NCBI GenBank assembly: GCA_016179685.1
Contig: JACPCR010000095.1
Location: 22,625 to 86,624 of the forward strand
Direction: 5' to 3'
Length of the DNA: 64,000 nucleotides
From: Planctomycetota bacterium
GTDB taxonomy: Bacteria > Planctomycetota > PUPC01 > JACPCR01
Part shown: one piece after another, positions 25,290 through 34,375 of the stretch
Position numbering within the stretch: the first letter of the stretch is position 1
Layout: each line of letters opens with the position of its first letter
Made by a program: the position numbers and the translations under genes
Notes under the pieces: model-generated
Database searches by the model: none
Seen by the model: the letters and a program-made list of their open reading frames with translations, nothing else
What the model was told of the DNA's origin: nothing

Positions 25290-28157
25290 ATGTTCCTCCA
25301 AACCCGGTTCGTGCATCTTCTTTTCTTCCCTTTGGCCCTCGTCCAGATTTCGAGCCCGGCCGAGCCGGCCGATTTCCAGTGGGTGCAGGACAAGGCCGGA
25401 GAGTCTTTTGCTCTGAGGGGCAATCTCACTCTGGGGACCCGGGGCAGAGGCAGGGGGCAGGTGGAACTGGCGCTCCATGACCGAGGCGATGGACGCCGGC
25501 TCGAGCTTCACATGACCCGAAGCCGGGCCCGTCTCGTCAACCTGCAGGCCAAGAACTGGGAGGTCGTGGCGGAAGGCGAAATGCCGCAGCTTAGCGGCCG
25601 CCCGGCGTTTCAGGTCTTTCGGGATTCCTGGCGGCTTCTCCTGGTGGTGGAAGGCCGGCGGGTGCTCCACGCCTGCGAGGCGTCGCATGAGGGAGGTCGA
25701 ATCGGAGTCCGCCAGACCGGTGGAGGCCTCGGCCTCGAGGCGATGGCGTACCAGCCCTGTGCGCCGATCTACTTCACGGATGACTTTACGCGATTGCCGG
25801 GAGAAACGGGCGAGTGGCAGGTACTTTCCGGAGCGTTTCGACTCCACCGGACGGATGCGCACAAGTATGACGAGCGCGTCTACAGCGCCAACGCTTTCCG
25901 GTGGGAGAGTTCGGGGAAGGGAATTGACTTAGCTTGGGCCGGACAGTGGTTCTGGCGGAATTACCATTTGGCCGCGTCCGTCCGGCCCGAGGGTGAAGGC
26001 GCGGTGGGCCTGTGTGTCTGGCTGCAAGGGCCGGGCAATGCCATGGTGTTCCGGTGTGAAACCGGTCGGCGCGCCCAACGCAGTCGGTGGGTCCGTGTGG
26101 TCGGGGGTAGAGAGGAAGTTCTTGCAGAAGCTGAGCTGCCTCTCGAATCGGGCCAGTGGTATCGTCTGGAGGTCAGGGCGGTCGATAGACACCTCGAGGC
26201 ACGGGTGGATGGGCAGACGGTTGCGATCGCCGAGGTGGACGAATGGCTGAGTGGAGGCGTGGGCATTATGTCCGAGGGCTGCTCGGCGTGTTTTGACGAT
26301 GTGCGAGTTGTATCATTAGAAGGCTACCACGAAAATTTTGCCGGACGGGTGTTTAATACACAACCCATTACTTTGCAAGGGCTTGAAAAGGGGAGACTCA
26401 TGGTTTTCGGAGGTCCATCCTGGCAGGATGCCCGATGTCAGGTCGAGCCTGTTTCTGGCCGGACAGGGTCTTATTGCATTCTTTATGGATTGTCGCATCC
26501 AACGACTCCTGGGTATCTGCATATCGCTCAGAAGGGCGATCATATTTCCCTCACACTTCAGCGTAAGAAAAGTGATGGGGTCGCCGTACTCGGAGAGGCG
26601 CGCCTGGACGGGTTGCCCTCGCGCATAGGAATAGAATTGAACGGACGCCGGGTCCGCGTTCTGGCCGACGGGCAGGAGGCGCTCCGCGCCGAGGACACCG
26701 AAGCGACAGGCGGTCGGATGGGGCTTGCATGGAAGCCCAGTCGATATCTTCCATTTCAGCGTGTGAATGCCGAACTGCCCGTGGAGAGCGAGGCGGCCCC
26801 GGCGGTGCATCCGCAGTTCGTCCAAGAAGCTACCATGCAAGAATGGTCCACGTCGCAAGTCGCCCGGAGGGTCGTCACCTGGAATCTTTCTGAGTCCTCT
26901 CCGGGCGTCCTTATCGATGATACTTTCAGCGCCGCACCGGTCCACTGGTGGGTCGGGCGCGGGTCTTGGAACATTATCCCGAGATGGCCTTGCGACGACC
27001 GCTGGTCATGGCTGGGTGGAGTGGCCAGCGAGTCGCCCGTGTTATGGACCAAGTACCGCCTGGAGGGCGACGTGATCCTGGACGCTTGGGTTGCACCTTT
27101 CATGGACAATCCCGAGGACCCGGTGATCGGTTACAGCCACCCGGGCAACCTGAACGTGACGCTTTGTGGAGACGGACGGAATCTGTCCAGCGGTTACAGT
27201 TTCCTTTTCGCCGCCCGAAACAACACGACCAGCCAGATTCTCCGCAAGGAAAAAGTTGTCGCGGAGAATCGGGCCATTTGCATGGTCGATCCCAGGCGCA
27301 CCAATCTGGCCTTCCAGAGGCACTGGTTTCACCTCCGGATCGAAAAAGCAGGCGCCCGCCTCAAGTATTTCGTGGACGGCGTCCAGGCGCTTGAATTTAT
27401 GGATTCCGAGCCGCTTTCGGGTGGGCAGGCGGCGTTCTGGAGCTGGCAAGCTGGGCTGATGGTGGCTCGTGTACGCCTTTCCGCCCAGGGGGCAGTTGTT
27501 GCGGTCAGGCCCTCCCTCCCGGCGCTGGAGGCCCCCGAGGGGACCAGGGGCTGGAAAGCGTTACGAATACCGCCAGGATTGGCCTGCTCCTTTGAAAAGG
27601 GGACGGGAGGATGGGAGTCCGACAATTCGACAGGAGAGGCCGAGGTTGGCATCCGCCATGAGGGGCCCCGACCGTACCTGTGCGTCAAAAACCTGGTCTC
27701 TGGAGGAGCGTTTCGTCTCCAGTCCCCCATCCAACATTACGACTCATCGCGATTCCCCCGGCTTGCTTTCCAGTTCCGCGCCGATCCCGGCGTACGAGTC
27801 AATCTCCAGGCGAAGGCGAACGGCAACCCGGTGGTGATTCCGTTGACTGCCGGCGCAGAAGCCGGGAGCGAAGCTGCGGTACTTCCCGCGGCCGCAGTGA
27901 GCGCCGATGGGCAGTGGCATGCGGTTCGATACGATGTCGCCGGTGCACTACGGGCTCGATTTCCCTCTATTGCATCGCTTATGGTGAGCGATCTGGAATT
28001 TTCTGCACCCCTTGTGGAGTACTTGCGCTCCGGCATAGGAGGAAATGGATACGGATGCGAGTATCATCTCGCAGAATTTTGTCTCGAGGGTCAGGCCGAA
28101 TTGGAGATGGAGGAGATGCGGCGCGTATTGCCGAAGGATTATTTGCTTGACTTTTAA
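25290..28157 (+). CDS. Secreted multi-domain beta-sandwich (LamG-like) protein
   Basis: 955 residues beginning with a signal peptide (MFLQTRFVHLLFFPLALVQI, then SSPAEPA). At least three concanavalin-like jelly-roll units can be outlined. Examples are YFTDDFTRLPGETGEWQVLSG near 165, the repeated WYRLEVRAVDRHLEARVDGQ and WFHLRIEKAGARLKYFVDGV stretches, and LIDDTFSAAPVHWWVGRG near 545. A C-terminal domain from about 760 (FEKGTGGWESDN) resembles one in the protein at 58685-62488. No catalytic motif is visible. It probably binds carbohydrate or is a cell-surface part. It follows thuA directly. Confidence 0.65.
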   Translation: MFLQTRFVHLLFFPLALVQISSPAEPADFQWVQDKAGESFALRGNLTLGTRGRGRGQVELALHDRGDGRRLELHMTRSRARLVNLQAKNWEVVAEGEMPQLSGRPAFQVFRDSWRLLLVVEGRRVLHACEASHEGGRIGVRQTGGGLGLEAMAYQPCAPIYFTDDFTRLPGETGEWQVLSGAFRLHRTDAHKYDERVYSANAFRWESSGKGIDLAWAGQWFWRNYHLAASVRPEGEGAVGLCVWLQGPGNAMVFRCETGRRAQRSRWVRVVGGREEVLAEAELPLESGQWYRLEVRAVDRHLEARVDGQTVAIAEVDEWLSGGVGIMSEGCSACFDDVRVVSLEGYHENFAGRVFNTQPITLQGLEKGRLMVFGGPSWQDARCQVEPVSGRTGSYCILYGLSHPTTPGYLHIAQKGDHISLTLQRKKSDGVAVLGEARLDGLPSRIGIELNGRRVRVLADGQEALRAEDTEATGGRMGLAWKPSRYLPFQRVNAELPVESEAAPAVHPQFVQEATMQEWSTSQVARRVVTWNLSESSPGVLIDDTFSAAPVHWWVGRGSWNIIPRWPCDDRWSWLGGVASESPVLWTKYRLEGDVILDAWVAPFMDNPEDPVIGYSHPGNLNVTLCGDGRNLSSGYSFLFAARNNTTSQILRKEKVVAENRAICMVDPRRTNLAFQRHWFHLRIEKAGARLKYFVDGVQALEFMDSEPLSGGQAAFWSWQAGLMVARVRLSAQGAVVAVRPSLPALEAPEGTRGWKALRIPPGLACSFEKGTGGWESDNSTGEAEVGIRHEGPRPYLCVKNLVSGGAFRLQSPIQHYDSSRFPRLAFQFRADPGVRVNLQAKANGNPVVIPLTAGAEAGSEAAVLPAAAVSADGQWHAVRYDVAGALRARFPSIASLMVSDLEFSAPLVEYLRSGIGGNGYGCEYHLAEFCLEGQAELEMEEMRRVLPKDYLLDF

Positions 28158-28288
28158 GTCGGTTTCGTATTAATTACGTGAATTATTTCACAATCGGACT
28201 TTTCCGTTTGATGGTAACTGTGCATCCCGATCGGGAAAAGCTAATAAGTGATTATGGTATAATAGGTTATAATTGAGAATCGCATCTG
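28158..28288 (+). promoter_or_regulatory. AT-rich promoter region of the nuo-atp cluster
   Basis: The 131 nt before nuoA are far more AT-rich than the rest of the window. Two perfect TATAAT hexamers occur at 28258-28263 and 28268-28273. No close TTGACA is found 17 nt upstream of either, so the -35 element is unclear. CCCGATCGGG (28226-28235) is a small palindrome that could be an operator. This is the only clear promoter-like region before the 20 kb run of same-strand genes. Confidence 0.5.
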
Positions 28289-28705
28289 ATGAACCGACTT
28301 CATGCCATCACAGATATGGTCGCCGCTGCCGACCCCCCCTCGTTAGAGGTCAACGACTACACTATTGTGGTGCTCTTCTTGGCCCTTGGGGCTGGTTTTG
28401 CCATTTTTAATCTCCTCCTCGCTTACTTGGTCCACCCAAGCAAGCCCTCGGAGAAAGACAAGCTGGTAGCCTATGAATGTGGCGAAGCACCCATTGGTAC
28501 AGGGTTCGTCCAGTTCAATATGCGATTCTATGTTTATGCGCTGGTGTTCGTCATTTTTGACGTTGAGGTCGTTTTCATCTTCCCCTGGGCCGTGGTCTTC
28601 AACCAGATGGGTCTATTCGCCTTCATAGAAATGATGATTTTCATTGGCATTTTGTTGATAGGTTATGCTTACGCTTGGAGAAAAGGTGCCCTGGAGTGGA
28701 CTTGA
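28289..28705 (+). CDS. nuoA: NADH-quinone oxidoreductase-type complex I subunit A
   Basis: A 138-residue membrane subunit with three predicted helices. The conserved loop KLVAYECGEAPIGTGFVQFN between helices 1 and 2 takes part in the quinone-site region, and DVEVVFIFPWA in helix 2 carries the conserved acidic residues. It is first in the nuo run. No SD precedes ATG 28289; an in-frame ATG at 28316 is an alternative. It is separated from nuoB by a repeat-filled 290-bp gap, unusual because these genes are normally adjacent. Confidence 0.95.
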   Translation: MNRLHAITDMVAAADPPSLEVNDYTIVVLFLALGAGFAIFNLLLAYLVHPSKPSEKDKLVAYECGEAPIGTGFVQFNMRFYVYALVFVIFDVEVVFIFPWAVVFNQMGLFAFIEMMIFIGILLIGYAYAWRKGALEWT

Positions 28706-28995
28706 AGCGGCGTGACGGCCGCAACCAGAGTTGGAGTGACGGCCTGGCTGCCGCGCCGCTTTGCTGCGCGGCGCAGACAGGCTTTAGCCGTTGTCCGAAC
28801 AGCGCCACGCCTAAAGGCGTGACTCCAACTTCTCCGCGTGGCGCGGAGAAGCTACAGGCTTAGACTCTGACGTGCCGACCTTTCCTGCCTGCGCCGCTGG
28901 CGCGCCTGCCTGTGCGTGCGGCACGCACGCAGACAGGGCAGGCAGGCGTGGCCGGCGCTTCTCCAGGAGCGGCGCAAGGGAACAGGAGTAGATTC
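28706..28995. repeat. Hairpin-rich insertion between nuoA and nuoB, including 52-bp repeat copy 2
   Basis: No gene is present. Long-range arms AGTTGGAGTGAC (about 28731) and GTGACTCCAACTT (about 28817) pair across the segment. Inside lie small stems such as CACGCC-TAAA-GGCGTG. A perfect 10-bp stem, CTTCTCCGCG-TGG-CGCGGAGAAG, follows near 28830-28852. Bases 28899-28950 are the inverted copy of 22586-22637. The nuoB SD (AACAGGAGT) follows at the end. The segment could reduce or tune read-through into nuoB. Confidence 0.75.
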
Positions 28996-29508
28996 ATGGC
29001 CGATCGGAACGTGGGTCCTCTATTGCAGACGCTCGCTGGCGGGGACATCGTCCTGACGGAGGCCGATTTTTTCATCAACTGGGCGCGGCGTTCTTCGCTT
29101 TGGGCGCTTACGTTCGGACTGGCGTGCTGCGCCATCGAGATGATGGCCGCCTATGCGGCGCGTTTCGATTTCGACCGATTCGGCGTGATACCCAGGCCGA
29201 CGCCGCGCCAAGCGGACCTCATCATCATTGCGGGGACCGTGACGAAGAAGATGGCCCCGAGGATCGAGCGACTGTACCACCAGATGCCGGACCCGAAATA
29301 CGTGATTTCCATGGGTTCCTGTTCGAACTGCGGCGGACCCTATTATGATTCTTATTCGGTCGTCAAGGGCGTGGACAAGGTGATCCCCGTAGACGTGTAT
29401 ATCTGCGGATGCCCGCCTCGGCCGGAAGCCCTGATGTACGGCGTCCTCAAGCTTCAGGAAAAAATCCGGGAGAAGTCCGTTCGCCAGGAAGTGACGCCGA
29501 CCGTATGA
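28996..29508 (+). CDS. nuoB: Complex I subunit B (N2 cluster subunit)
   Basis: A 170-residue subunit holding cluster N2, which passes electrons to quinone. Ligands are the tandem Cys44-Cys45 (LACCAIEMM), Cys109 (GSCSNCGG) and Cys139 (CGCPPRPE). ATG 28996 has AGGAG 7 nt upstream; the frame extends further upstream but only through the repeat element. Its stop overlaps the nuoC start as ATGA. Confidence 0.96.
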   Translation: MADRNVGPLLQTLAGGDIVLTEADFFINWARRSSLWALTFGLACCAIEMMAAYAARFDFDRFGVIPRPTPRQADLIIIAGTVTKKMAPRIERLYHQMPDPKYVISMGSCSNCGGPYYDSYSVVKGVDKVIPVDVYICGCPPRPEALMYGVLKLQEKIREKSVRQEVTPTV

Positions 29509-29975
29509 TTCCCGCCGAGCTGGTTGACCTGGTCTTGCAGAAGTTTCCCGGCGTGCAGAAGGAGCAGCCGCCTCCGAAGGCCTACAGCGACGGCGTTCCC
29601 ATCCTTCTGTCGCCTCCGCACCTGATTGTGGAGGTGGCCCTTTTCCTGCGGGACGCGCCCGAGCTGGCCATGGACCTGCTGAAGAATCTGACGGCCGTGG
29701 ATTACGGCGACCGGATGACGCTCGTGTGCCACCTGTTCTCCCTCAAGAAAAGGCACAAGGTCACGCTGAAGGTGAATCTGGACCGGCTCGAGCCGAAGGT
29801 GGAATCGTTGAGCGGCATCTGGCCGGCCGCGAACTGGCAGGAGCGGGAAGTCTTCGACCTTTTCGGCGTGCAATTCCTCCATCACCCGGACCTGCGCCGG
29901 ATCATGCTCCCCGAGGACTGGACCGGCCATCCGTTGAGAAAGGACTATGTCCACGAACCCGACCAGTACGACTGA
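29505..29975 (+). CDS. nuoC: Complex I subunit C (30-kDa subunit)
   Basis: A 156-residue hydrophilic subunit of the peripheral arm. The signature EREVFDLFGVQFLHHPDLRR, followed by LPEDWTGHPLRKDY, is complete. It starts in a 4-nt ATGA overlap with nuoB and overlaps nuoD by 29 nt, so translation is coupled. C and D are separate genes here, not a CD fusion. Confidence 0.96.
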   Translation: MIPAELVDLVLQKFPGVQKEQPPPKAYSDGVPILLSPPHLIVEVALFLRDAPELAMDLLKNLTAVDYGDRMTLVCHLFSLKKRHKVTLKVNLDRLEPKVESLSGIWPAANWQEREVFDLFGVQFLHHPDLRRIMLPEDWTGHPLRKDYVHEPDQYD

Positions 29976-31137
29976 GACTCCGGTCTCCTTGTCGGCGTCG
30001 GCCGCCGGGTCGGGTCATGGCGTGCCCGCGGGCGGCCGCCAGATCAAGATGGAGGAGATGTACCTCAACATGGGGCCCCAGCACCCCAGCACGCATGGGG
30101 TGTTGCGGCTGGGCATCATGCTCGAGGGCGAGGTCATCGTGGATGTGATTCCGGACCTGGGCTACCTGCACCGCGGGACGGAGAAGCTCGCCGAACACCG
30201 GAATTACATGCAGATCATCCATCTGACGGACCGGATGGACTACCTTTCTGCGATGAACAACAACACCGGCTACGTCATGGTAGTGGAGAAGGTCATGGGG
30301 GTGAAGCCTCCGGAGCGCGCGGAATACATCCGCGTCATCATGTGCGAGCTGAACCGGATAGCGAGCCATCTCCTGTTTTTCGGGACCTATGGCGTGGACA
30401 TGGGAGCGGTGACGCCTTTCCTATACGGCTTCCGCGAGCGCGAGCTGGTGCTGGACCTGTTCGAAAAGGTCTGCGGCGCCCGCATGACGCACAGCTACAT
30501 GCGGATTGGCGGCGTGGCGGAGGACCTGCCCAGCGGGTTCATCGAGCAGTGTCTCGAGTTCATCCCGTACTTCCGGGCTCGGCTGGCCGAATACGACGAG
30601 CTGTTGACTTACAATCCCATTTTCATGGACCGCACGAAGGGCGTCGGCCGCCTCAGCCCGGAGAGGGCCTTGGCCTACGGGGTCACCGGCCCCATGCTCA
30701 GGGCATCGGGCGTGCTTTACGACTTGCGCCGCGACGAGCCCTATTCGGTCTACGATCATTTCGATTTCGAGATTCCGACGGGCCGGGAAGGTGACTGTTG
30801 GGACCGCTACTTTGTGCGCATGCAGGAGATGCGGCAGAGCTTGAGCATCGTGGAGCAGGCTCTGGCGGCCCTGCCGCCGGGCCCGGTCAATTTGAAGACC
30901 TCCCGCGTCCTGAAGGCCCCGGAAGGAGAGGCCTACGTGGAGGTCGAGAACCCCCGGGGCCAGCTCGGCTATTACTTAGTCAGCGACGGGGGCGAGAGCC
31001 CCTATCGGCTGCACATCCGGCCCCCTTCGTTCATCAATCTGCAGGTCCTGCCGGAGCTCCTCACGGGGCTCAAGGTGGGCGACGTCATTGCCGTGCTGGG
31101 CAGCGTCGATATCGTCCTCGGCGAGGTGGACCGTTGA
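29947..31137 (+). CDS. nuoD: Complex I subunit D (49-kDa subunit)
   Basis: A 396-residue subunit forming the quinone cavity with NuoB and NuoH. Family stretches MGPQHPSTHGVLRL (with the cavity His), LGYLHRGTEKLAE, HSYMRIGGVAEDLP and LGYYLVSDGG are intact; the C-terminus ends in VDIVLGEVDR. About 30 low-complexity Ser/Thr/Gly residues precede the conserved part. The start lies inside the end of nuoC. Confidence 0.96.
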   Translation: MSTNPTSTTETPVSLSASAAGSGHGVPAGGRQIKMEEMYLNMGPQHPSTHGVLRLGIMLEGEVIVDVIPDLGYLHRGTEKLAEHRNYMQIIHLTDRMDYLSAMNNNTGYVMVVEKVMGVKPPERAEYIRVIMCELNRIASHLLFFGTYGVDMGAVTPFLYGFRERELVLDLFEKVCGARMTHSYMRIGGVAEDLPSGFIEQCLEFIPYFRARLAEYDELLTYNPIFMDRTKGVGRLSPERALAYGVTGPMLRASGVLYDLRRDEPYSVYDHFDFEIPTGREGDCWDRYFVRMQEMRQSLSIVEQALAALPPGPVNLKTSRVLKAPEGEAYVEVENPRGQLGYYLVSDGGESPYRLHIRPPSFINLQVLPELLTGLKVGDVIAVLGSVDIVLGEVDR

Positions 31138-31195
31138 AACGGCTCATCTGGAACGCGGACGGACTCCGCATTCAAAGGAAGGGAAAGCCAGCCTC

Positions 31196-32650
31196 TTGAC
31201 TGCCAGTGGATCGCGACCTTCATTTTCGGCACGGGTGTTCCAGTTCGGCACCCGGATCGCCGCCCGGCACGACAAGCTCATCATCGCGCTCGTACTGCTC
31301 AACGTGGCGGGTGCGCTGTTCACGCTCCAGCCCATCCTGCTTGCGCTGCGGCAGTACGTCGTGCCCCAAGTGATGCCGACGATCCGGCGCCTTCTCGATC
31401 CGGTCCTCGCCGGTATGCCCGGGCTCAAGGCTTTCCTGGACGGCTGGGTCTGGGTATGGCCGTGGGAGCGCATCATCACGGAGTTGATGGTGGCCCTGAT
31501 CGTGTTGCACTTCTTCGCTCTTTCGCCCGTCCTGCTCATCTGGCTCGAGCGCAAGATATCCGGCCGCATGCAGTCGCGGCTCGGCCCCATGCACGTCGGG
31601 GCCTGGCACGGATGGCTTCAGACCCTTGCCGACGGCATCAAGCTGATCCTGAAGGAGGACGTGATTCCCACTGGGGCAGACAGGCTTCTCCACACCATCG
31701 GGCCGATCCTGGTGGTCATGACGGCTGTGACGGCCTTCGTGGTCATCCCCTTCGGGAACGAGCTCATCCCGAGGGATTTCAACATCGGATTGTTGTACAT
31801 CCTCGCCATCACATCGGTGGGCATTTTCGGGATCGTTATCGCCGGATGGGCCTCGAACAACAAGTACTCCTTGCTCGGGGGAATGAGGTCCGCTGCGCAG
31901 CTCGTCAGCTACGAGATTCCCCGGGCCCTGGCCATCGTCGGCGTCATCATGCTCGCTGGCACCTTGCAAATGAGCGAGATCGTCCGGGCCCAGTCCGGCG
32001 GCGTCGTCACGGACGCCGTGGGCGGACTCCGCGAGATTCGCCTCGCCCTCCCCTATCTCCTCATCCAACCTATCGCTTTCGTCCTTTTCTTCATCGCCTC
32101 CGTCGCGGAAACGAATCGCGTCCCCTTCGACCTCCCTGAGGCCGAGTCCGAGCTGGTCGCCGGCTTCCACACCGAATATAGTGGCATGAAGTTCGCCTTC
32201 TTCTTCATGGCGGAATACGGGAACATGCTCCTGTTCTCGTGCCTGGCCACCGCCCTCTTCCTGGGCGGCGGAAGCGTCCCCTTCATCGAGGGGCATCTCC
32301 AATACGCCACCCAGTGGCTCTTCGGGGCGCTCCTGCCCGGGGTCACCTGCCTCAACGGCTTCTGGCACTTCGGAATCTTCATGGTCAAGACTTATGTCCT
32401 GGTCTTCGTGTTCATCTGGATTCGATGGACCTATCCACGGATGCGGGTGGACCGGCTGATGGACTTCAGTTGGAAAATCCTGGTTCCCTGGACGTTCGCG
32501 AATTTGGTGTTCCTGGGCCTGGCCATGGTCTTCCGGGAACGGGGCGGCCTGTGGATTTTCGCCGTTGTCAACTGGATGATCGTTATCGTTATTCTCAAGA
32601 AGGCCTTGGGTTCGAAGAAGAATCCCGTGCCTGCGGCCGCGCAGGCCTGA
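31196..32650 (+). CDS. nuoH: Complex I subunit H
   Basis: A membrane subunit joining the quinone site to the proton channels. Conserved stretches: LIWLERKISGRMQSRLGP, GWLQTLADGIKLILKED, AETNRVPFDLPEAESELVAG and HTEYSGMKFAFFFMAEY. No ATG is available near the expected N-terminus. I chose TTG 31196 (GGAAGGG about 13 nt upstream); GTG 31235 is possible. At about 484 residues it is longer than usual because of an extra hydrophobic N-terminal segment of about 90 residues before the first conserved helix. Confidence 0.93.
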   Translation: MTASGSRPSFSARVFQFGTRIAARHDKLIIALVLLNVAGALFTLQPILLALRQYVVPQVMPTIRRLLDPVLAGMPGLKAFLDGWVWVWPWERIITELMVALIVLHFFALSPVLLIWLERKISGRMQSRLGPMHVGAWHGWLQTLADGIKLILKEDVIPTGADRLLHTIGPILVVMTAVTAFVVIPFGNELIPRDFNIGLLYILAITSVGIFGIVIAGWASNNKYSLLGGMRSAAQLVSYEIPRALAIVGVIMLAGTLQMSEIVRAQSGGVVTDAVGGLREIRLALPYLLIQPIAFVLFFIASVAETNRVPFDLPEAESELVAGFHTEYSGMKFAFFFMAEYGNMLLFSCLATALFLGGGSVPFIEGHLQYATQWLFGALLPGVTCLNGFWHFGIFMVKTYVLVFVFIWIRWTYPRMRVDRLMDFSWKILVPWTFANLVFLGLAMVFRERGGLWIFAVVNWMIVIVILKKALGSKKNPVPAAAQA

Positions 32651-32667
32651 CCGAGGGGAGTGAGGTC

Positions 32668-33210
32668 ATGTTCGATTACCTGGCCGGATGTTTCCGTGGC
32701 GCAACGAATTTGGTGAAGGGTCTGAACGTCACGTTCCGGACGATGCTCGAGCCGCCGGTGACGATTCTGTACCCCTACCAGAAGAAGAAGGTAGCGGAGC
32801 GCTACCGGGGGATCATGGGGCTGACGGCCAAGGCGAAGGAGGACATGAAGAAGCAGGAGGCAGGGGTGGAGAGCGGCGAGTTGAAGTGCATTTCCTGCTT
32901 CAAGTGCATGGAGGCGTGCCCCGTGGAATGCATCGACATCCAGCGGGAACGCGGAGGCAAGGGCAAGTTCATCCTCAAGGGCTTCAGCATCAATTTCGCT
33001 CGATGTACCTTCTGCGGGCTGTGCGTGGACGCGTGCCCGGTCGATGACAAGGCGATTGTGCACAGCCGGCACTTCGAGGAGGTGTTCTTCGAGCGCAAAG
33101 AGATGGTGTTTGACATGGACAAGCTTTCCCTGGTCGGTACGGGCATCCGGCCCAATGATCCCCAGGGGGAGCGCTTCGAATTGAGCACGTTCGGGCGTGA
33201 GCCGGAGTGA
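32668..33210 (+). CDS. nuoI: Complex I subunit I (two [4Fe-4S] ferredoxin domain)
   Basis: A 180-residue peripheral subunit carrying clusters N6a and N6b: C74-x2-C77-x2-C80-x3-C84 and C113-x2-C116-x2-C119-x3-C123. ATG 32668 has GGGGAGTGAGG upstream. It follows nuoH by 17 nt. With no NuoG in the cluster, NuoI is the likely electron entry point, which would suit a ferredoxin or other small carrier as donor. Its stop codon is the foot of the hairpin at 33208-33252. Confidence 0.95.
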   Translation: MFDYLAGCFRGATNLVKGLNVTFRTMLEPPVTILYPYQKKKVAERYRGIMGLTAKAKEDMKKQEAGVESGELKCISCFKCMEACPVECIDIQRERGGKGKFILKGFSINFARCTFCGLCVDACPVDDKAIVHSRHFEEVFFERKEMVFDMDKLSLVGTGIRPNDPQGERFELSTFGREPE

Positions 33211-33252
33211 TTTTGACGGACTCGCGATTTCATCGTGAGTCCGTCAAAATCA
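33208..33252 (+). repeat. 21-bp hairpin starting at the nuoI stop codon
   Basis: The stem pairs 33208-33228 with 33232-33252, including one G-U pair (33224/33236), around the loop TTC. Its first three bases are the TGA of nuoI. No T-run follows, so it may stabilise or process the transcript rather than end it; nuoJ begins 135 nt later. Confidence 0.88.
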
Positions 33253-33387
33253 AATGGGTTTGCGGGCCAGACAAAGCCTTCCAGCAGGATGAGTCGGGCC
33301 GGGCCGGCGATGTCGGGAGCACTTCCATCCTCCCGCACCCGTGGGCCAGCAAGACCCGGGAATTCGGATGGAACGACGAGGTCGCCA

Positions 33388-33918
33388 ATGGCTGGATGGA
33401 TGTTTATTCTTTTTGCGCTCTTGATTCTCGCAGGCAGCCTTGGAGTTGTGGCACTGCGGAACGTGATGCATTCCGCCCTGATGCTCGGAGTCGCCCTGTT
33501 CGGCGTAGCCGGCGTCTTCCTCCTCCTGGGGGCCGATTTCCTCGCCGCCGTCCAGGTCGTCGTCTACGTCAGCGGCGTCCTCATCCTCATGCTCTTCGTC
33601 GTCATGCTGACCCACCGGCTCTATGACCGGACGCTGGCGCAGACGAACGAGAGGAGGCTGCTGGCCTCGGTCCTCTGCCTGGCGCTCTTCGTGATGCTGG
33701 GACTGGGCATCACTGCTGAGAACGCCGCGAGCCTCCGAGGCGCGGCCGACAGGGGTTTCCGCCAGTGGGCCGGCATCGATCCCGTGGCAACGGTCGGCCG
33801 CCTGGGTGAGCTCCTGTTGAAGCCCTACGTCGTCCCGTTCGAGGTCGCCTCGGTGCTCCTGCTGGCCGCTCTGGTCGGTGCCATCCTGTTCACGAAGCGG
33901 GAGCCGGGGAAGAGCTGA
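33388..33918 (+). CDS. nuoJ: Complex I subunit J
   Basis: A 176-residue membrane subunit with five predicted helices. LLGADFLAAVQVVVYVSGVLILMLFVVML shortened to its core (ADFLAAVQVVVYVSG, helix 3) is the family signature. ATG 33388 has CGAGG 7 nt before it. The 177-nt gap after nuoI is mostly the hairpin and a linker. Confidence 0.94.
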   Translation: MAGWMFILFALLILAGSLGVVALRNVMHSALMLGVALFGVAGVFLLLGADFLAAVQVVVYVSGVLILMLFVVMLTHRLYDRTLAQTNERRLLASVLCLALFVMLGLGITAENAASLRGAADRGFRQWAGIDPVATVGRLGELLLKPYVVPFEVASVLLLAALVGAILFTKREPGKS

Positions 33919-33975
33919 GGGCGTACGCATCCATGCCCGGGAGACCCCCGGGCCGATCGGTGAAGGGCCGTGTCC

Positions 33976-34323
33976 ATGGTGACGTTGAATCATTATTTGC
34001 TCCTCGGCGCGGCGATGTTCGCGATCGGCATCTACGGGGTGCTGACGCGGAGGAACATCCTGGGAATTCTGATTTCCCTGGAACTGATGTTCAATGCCGC
34101 CATGGTCAATTTCGCGGCGTTCAATGCCTTCACTCCGGATGGGAAGCCACGGGTGATGCCTTTCCAGGGCCAGGCGCTGCCGGAGCTCCACGGCCAGGTT
34201 TTCGCCCTTTTCATCATCCTGGTCGCCGCCGCGGAAGCCGTGGTCGGCCTCGCCCTCGTACTCGCCATCTACCGCAATCTGAAGTCGATTTACGTCGAAC
34301 ATCTGAACCTGTTGAAATGGTGA
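33976..34323 (+). CDS. nuoK: Complex I subunit K
   Basis: A 115-residue, three-helix antiporter-like subunit. GVLTRRNILGILISLELMFN holds the conserved helix-2 Glu, and LFIILVAAAEAVVGLALVLA holds the helix-3 Glu; both are needed for proton transfer in the family. ATG 33976 (AAGGG 9 nt upstream) is preferred to GTG 33970. A loop of about 22 residues between helices 2 and 3 (TPDGKPRVMPFQGQALPELH) is longer than common. Confidence 0.94.
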   Translation: MVTLNHYLLLGAAMFAIGIYGVLTRRNILGILISLELMFNAAMVNFAAFNAFTPDGKPRVMPFQGQALPELHGQVFALFIILVAAAEAVVGLALVLAIYRNLKSIYVEHLNLLKW

Positions 34324-34375
34324 AGCGCCGGCTGGCGGAAGCCGAAGATTCTCCAGCCGATTCACCGATTCCCGC

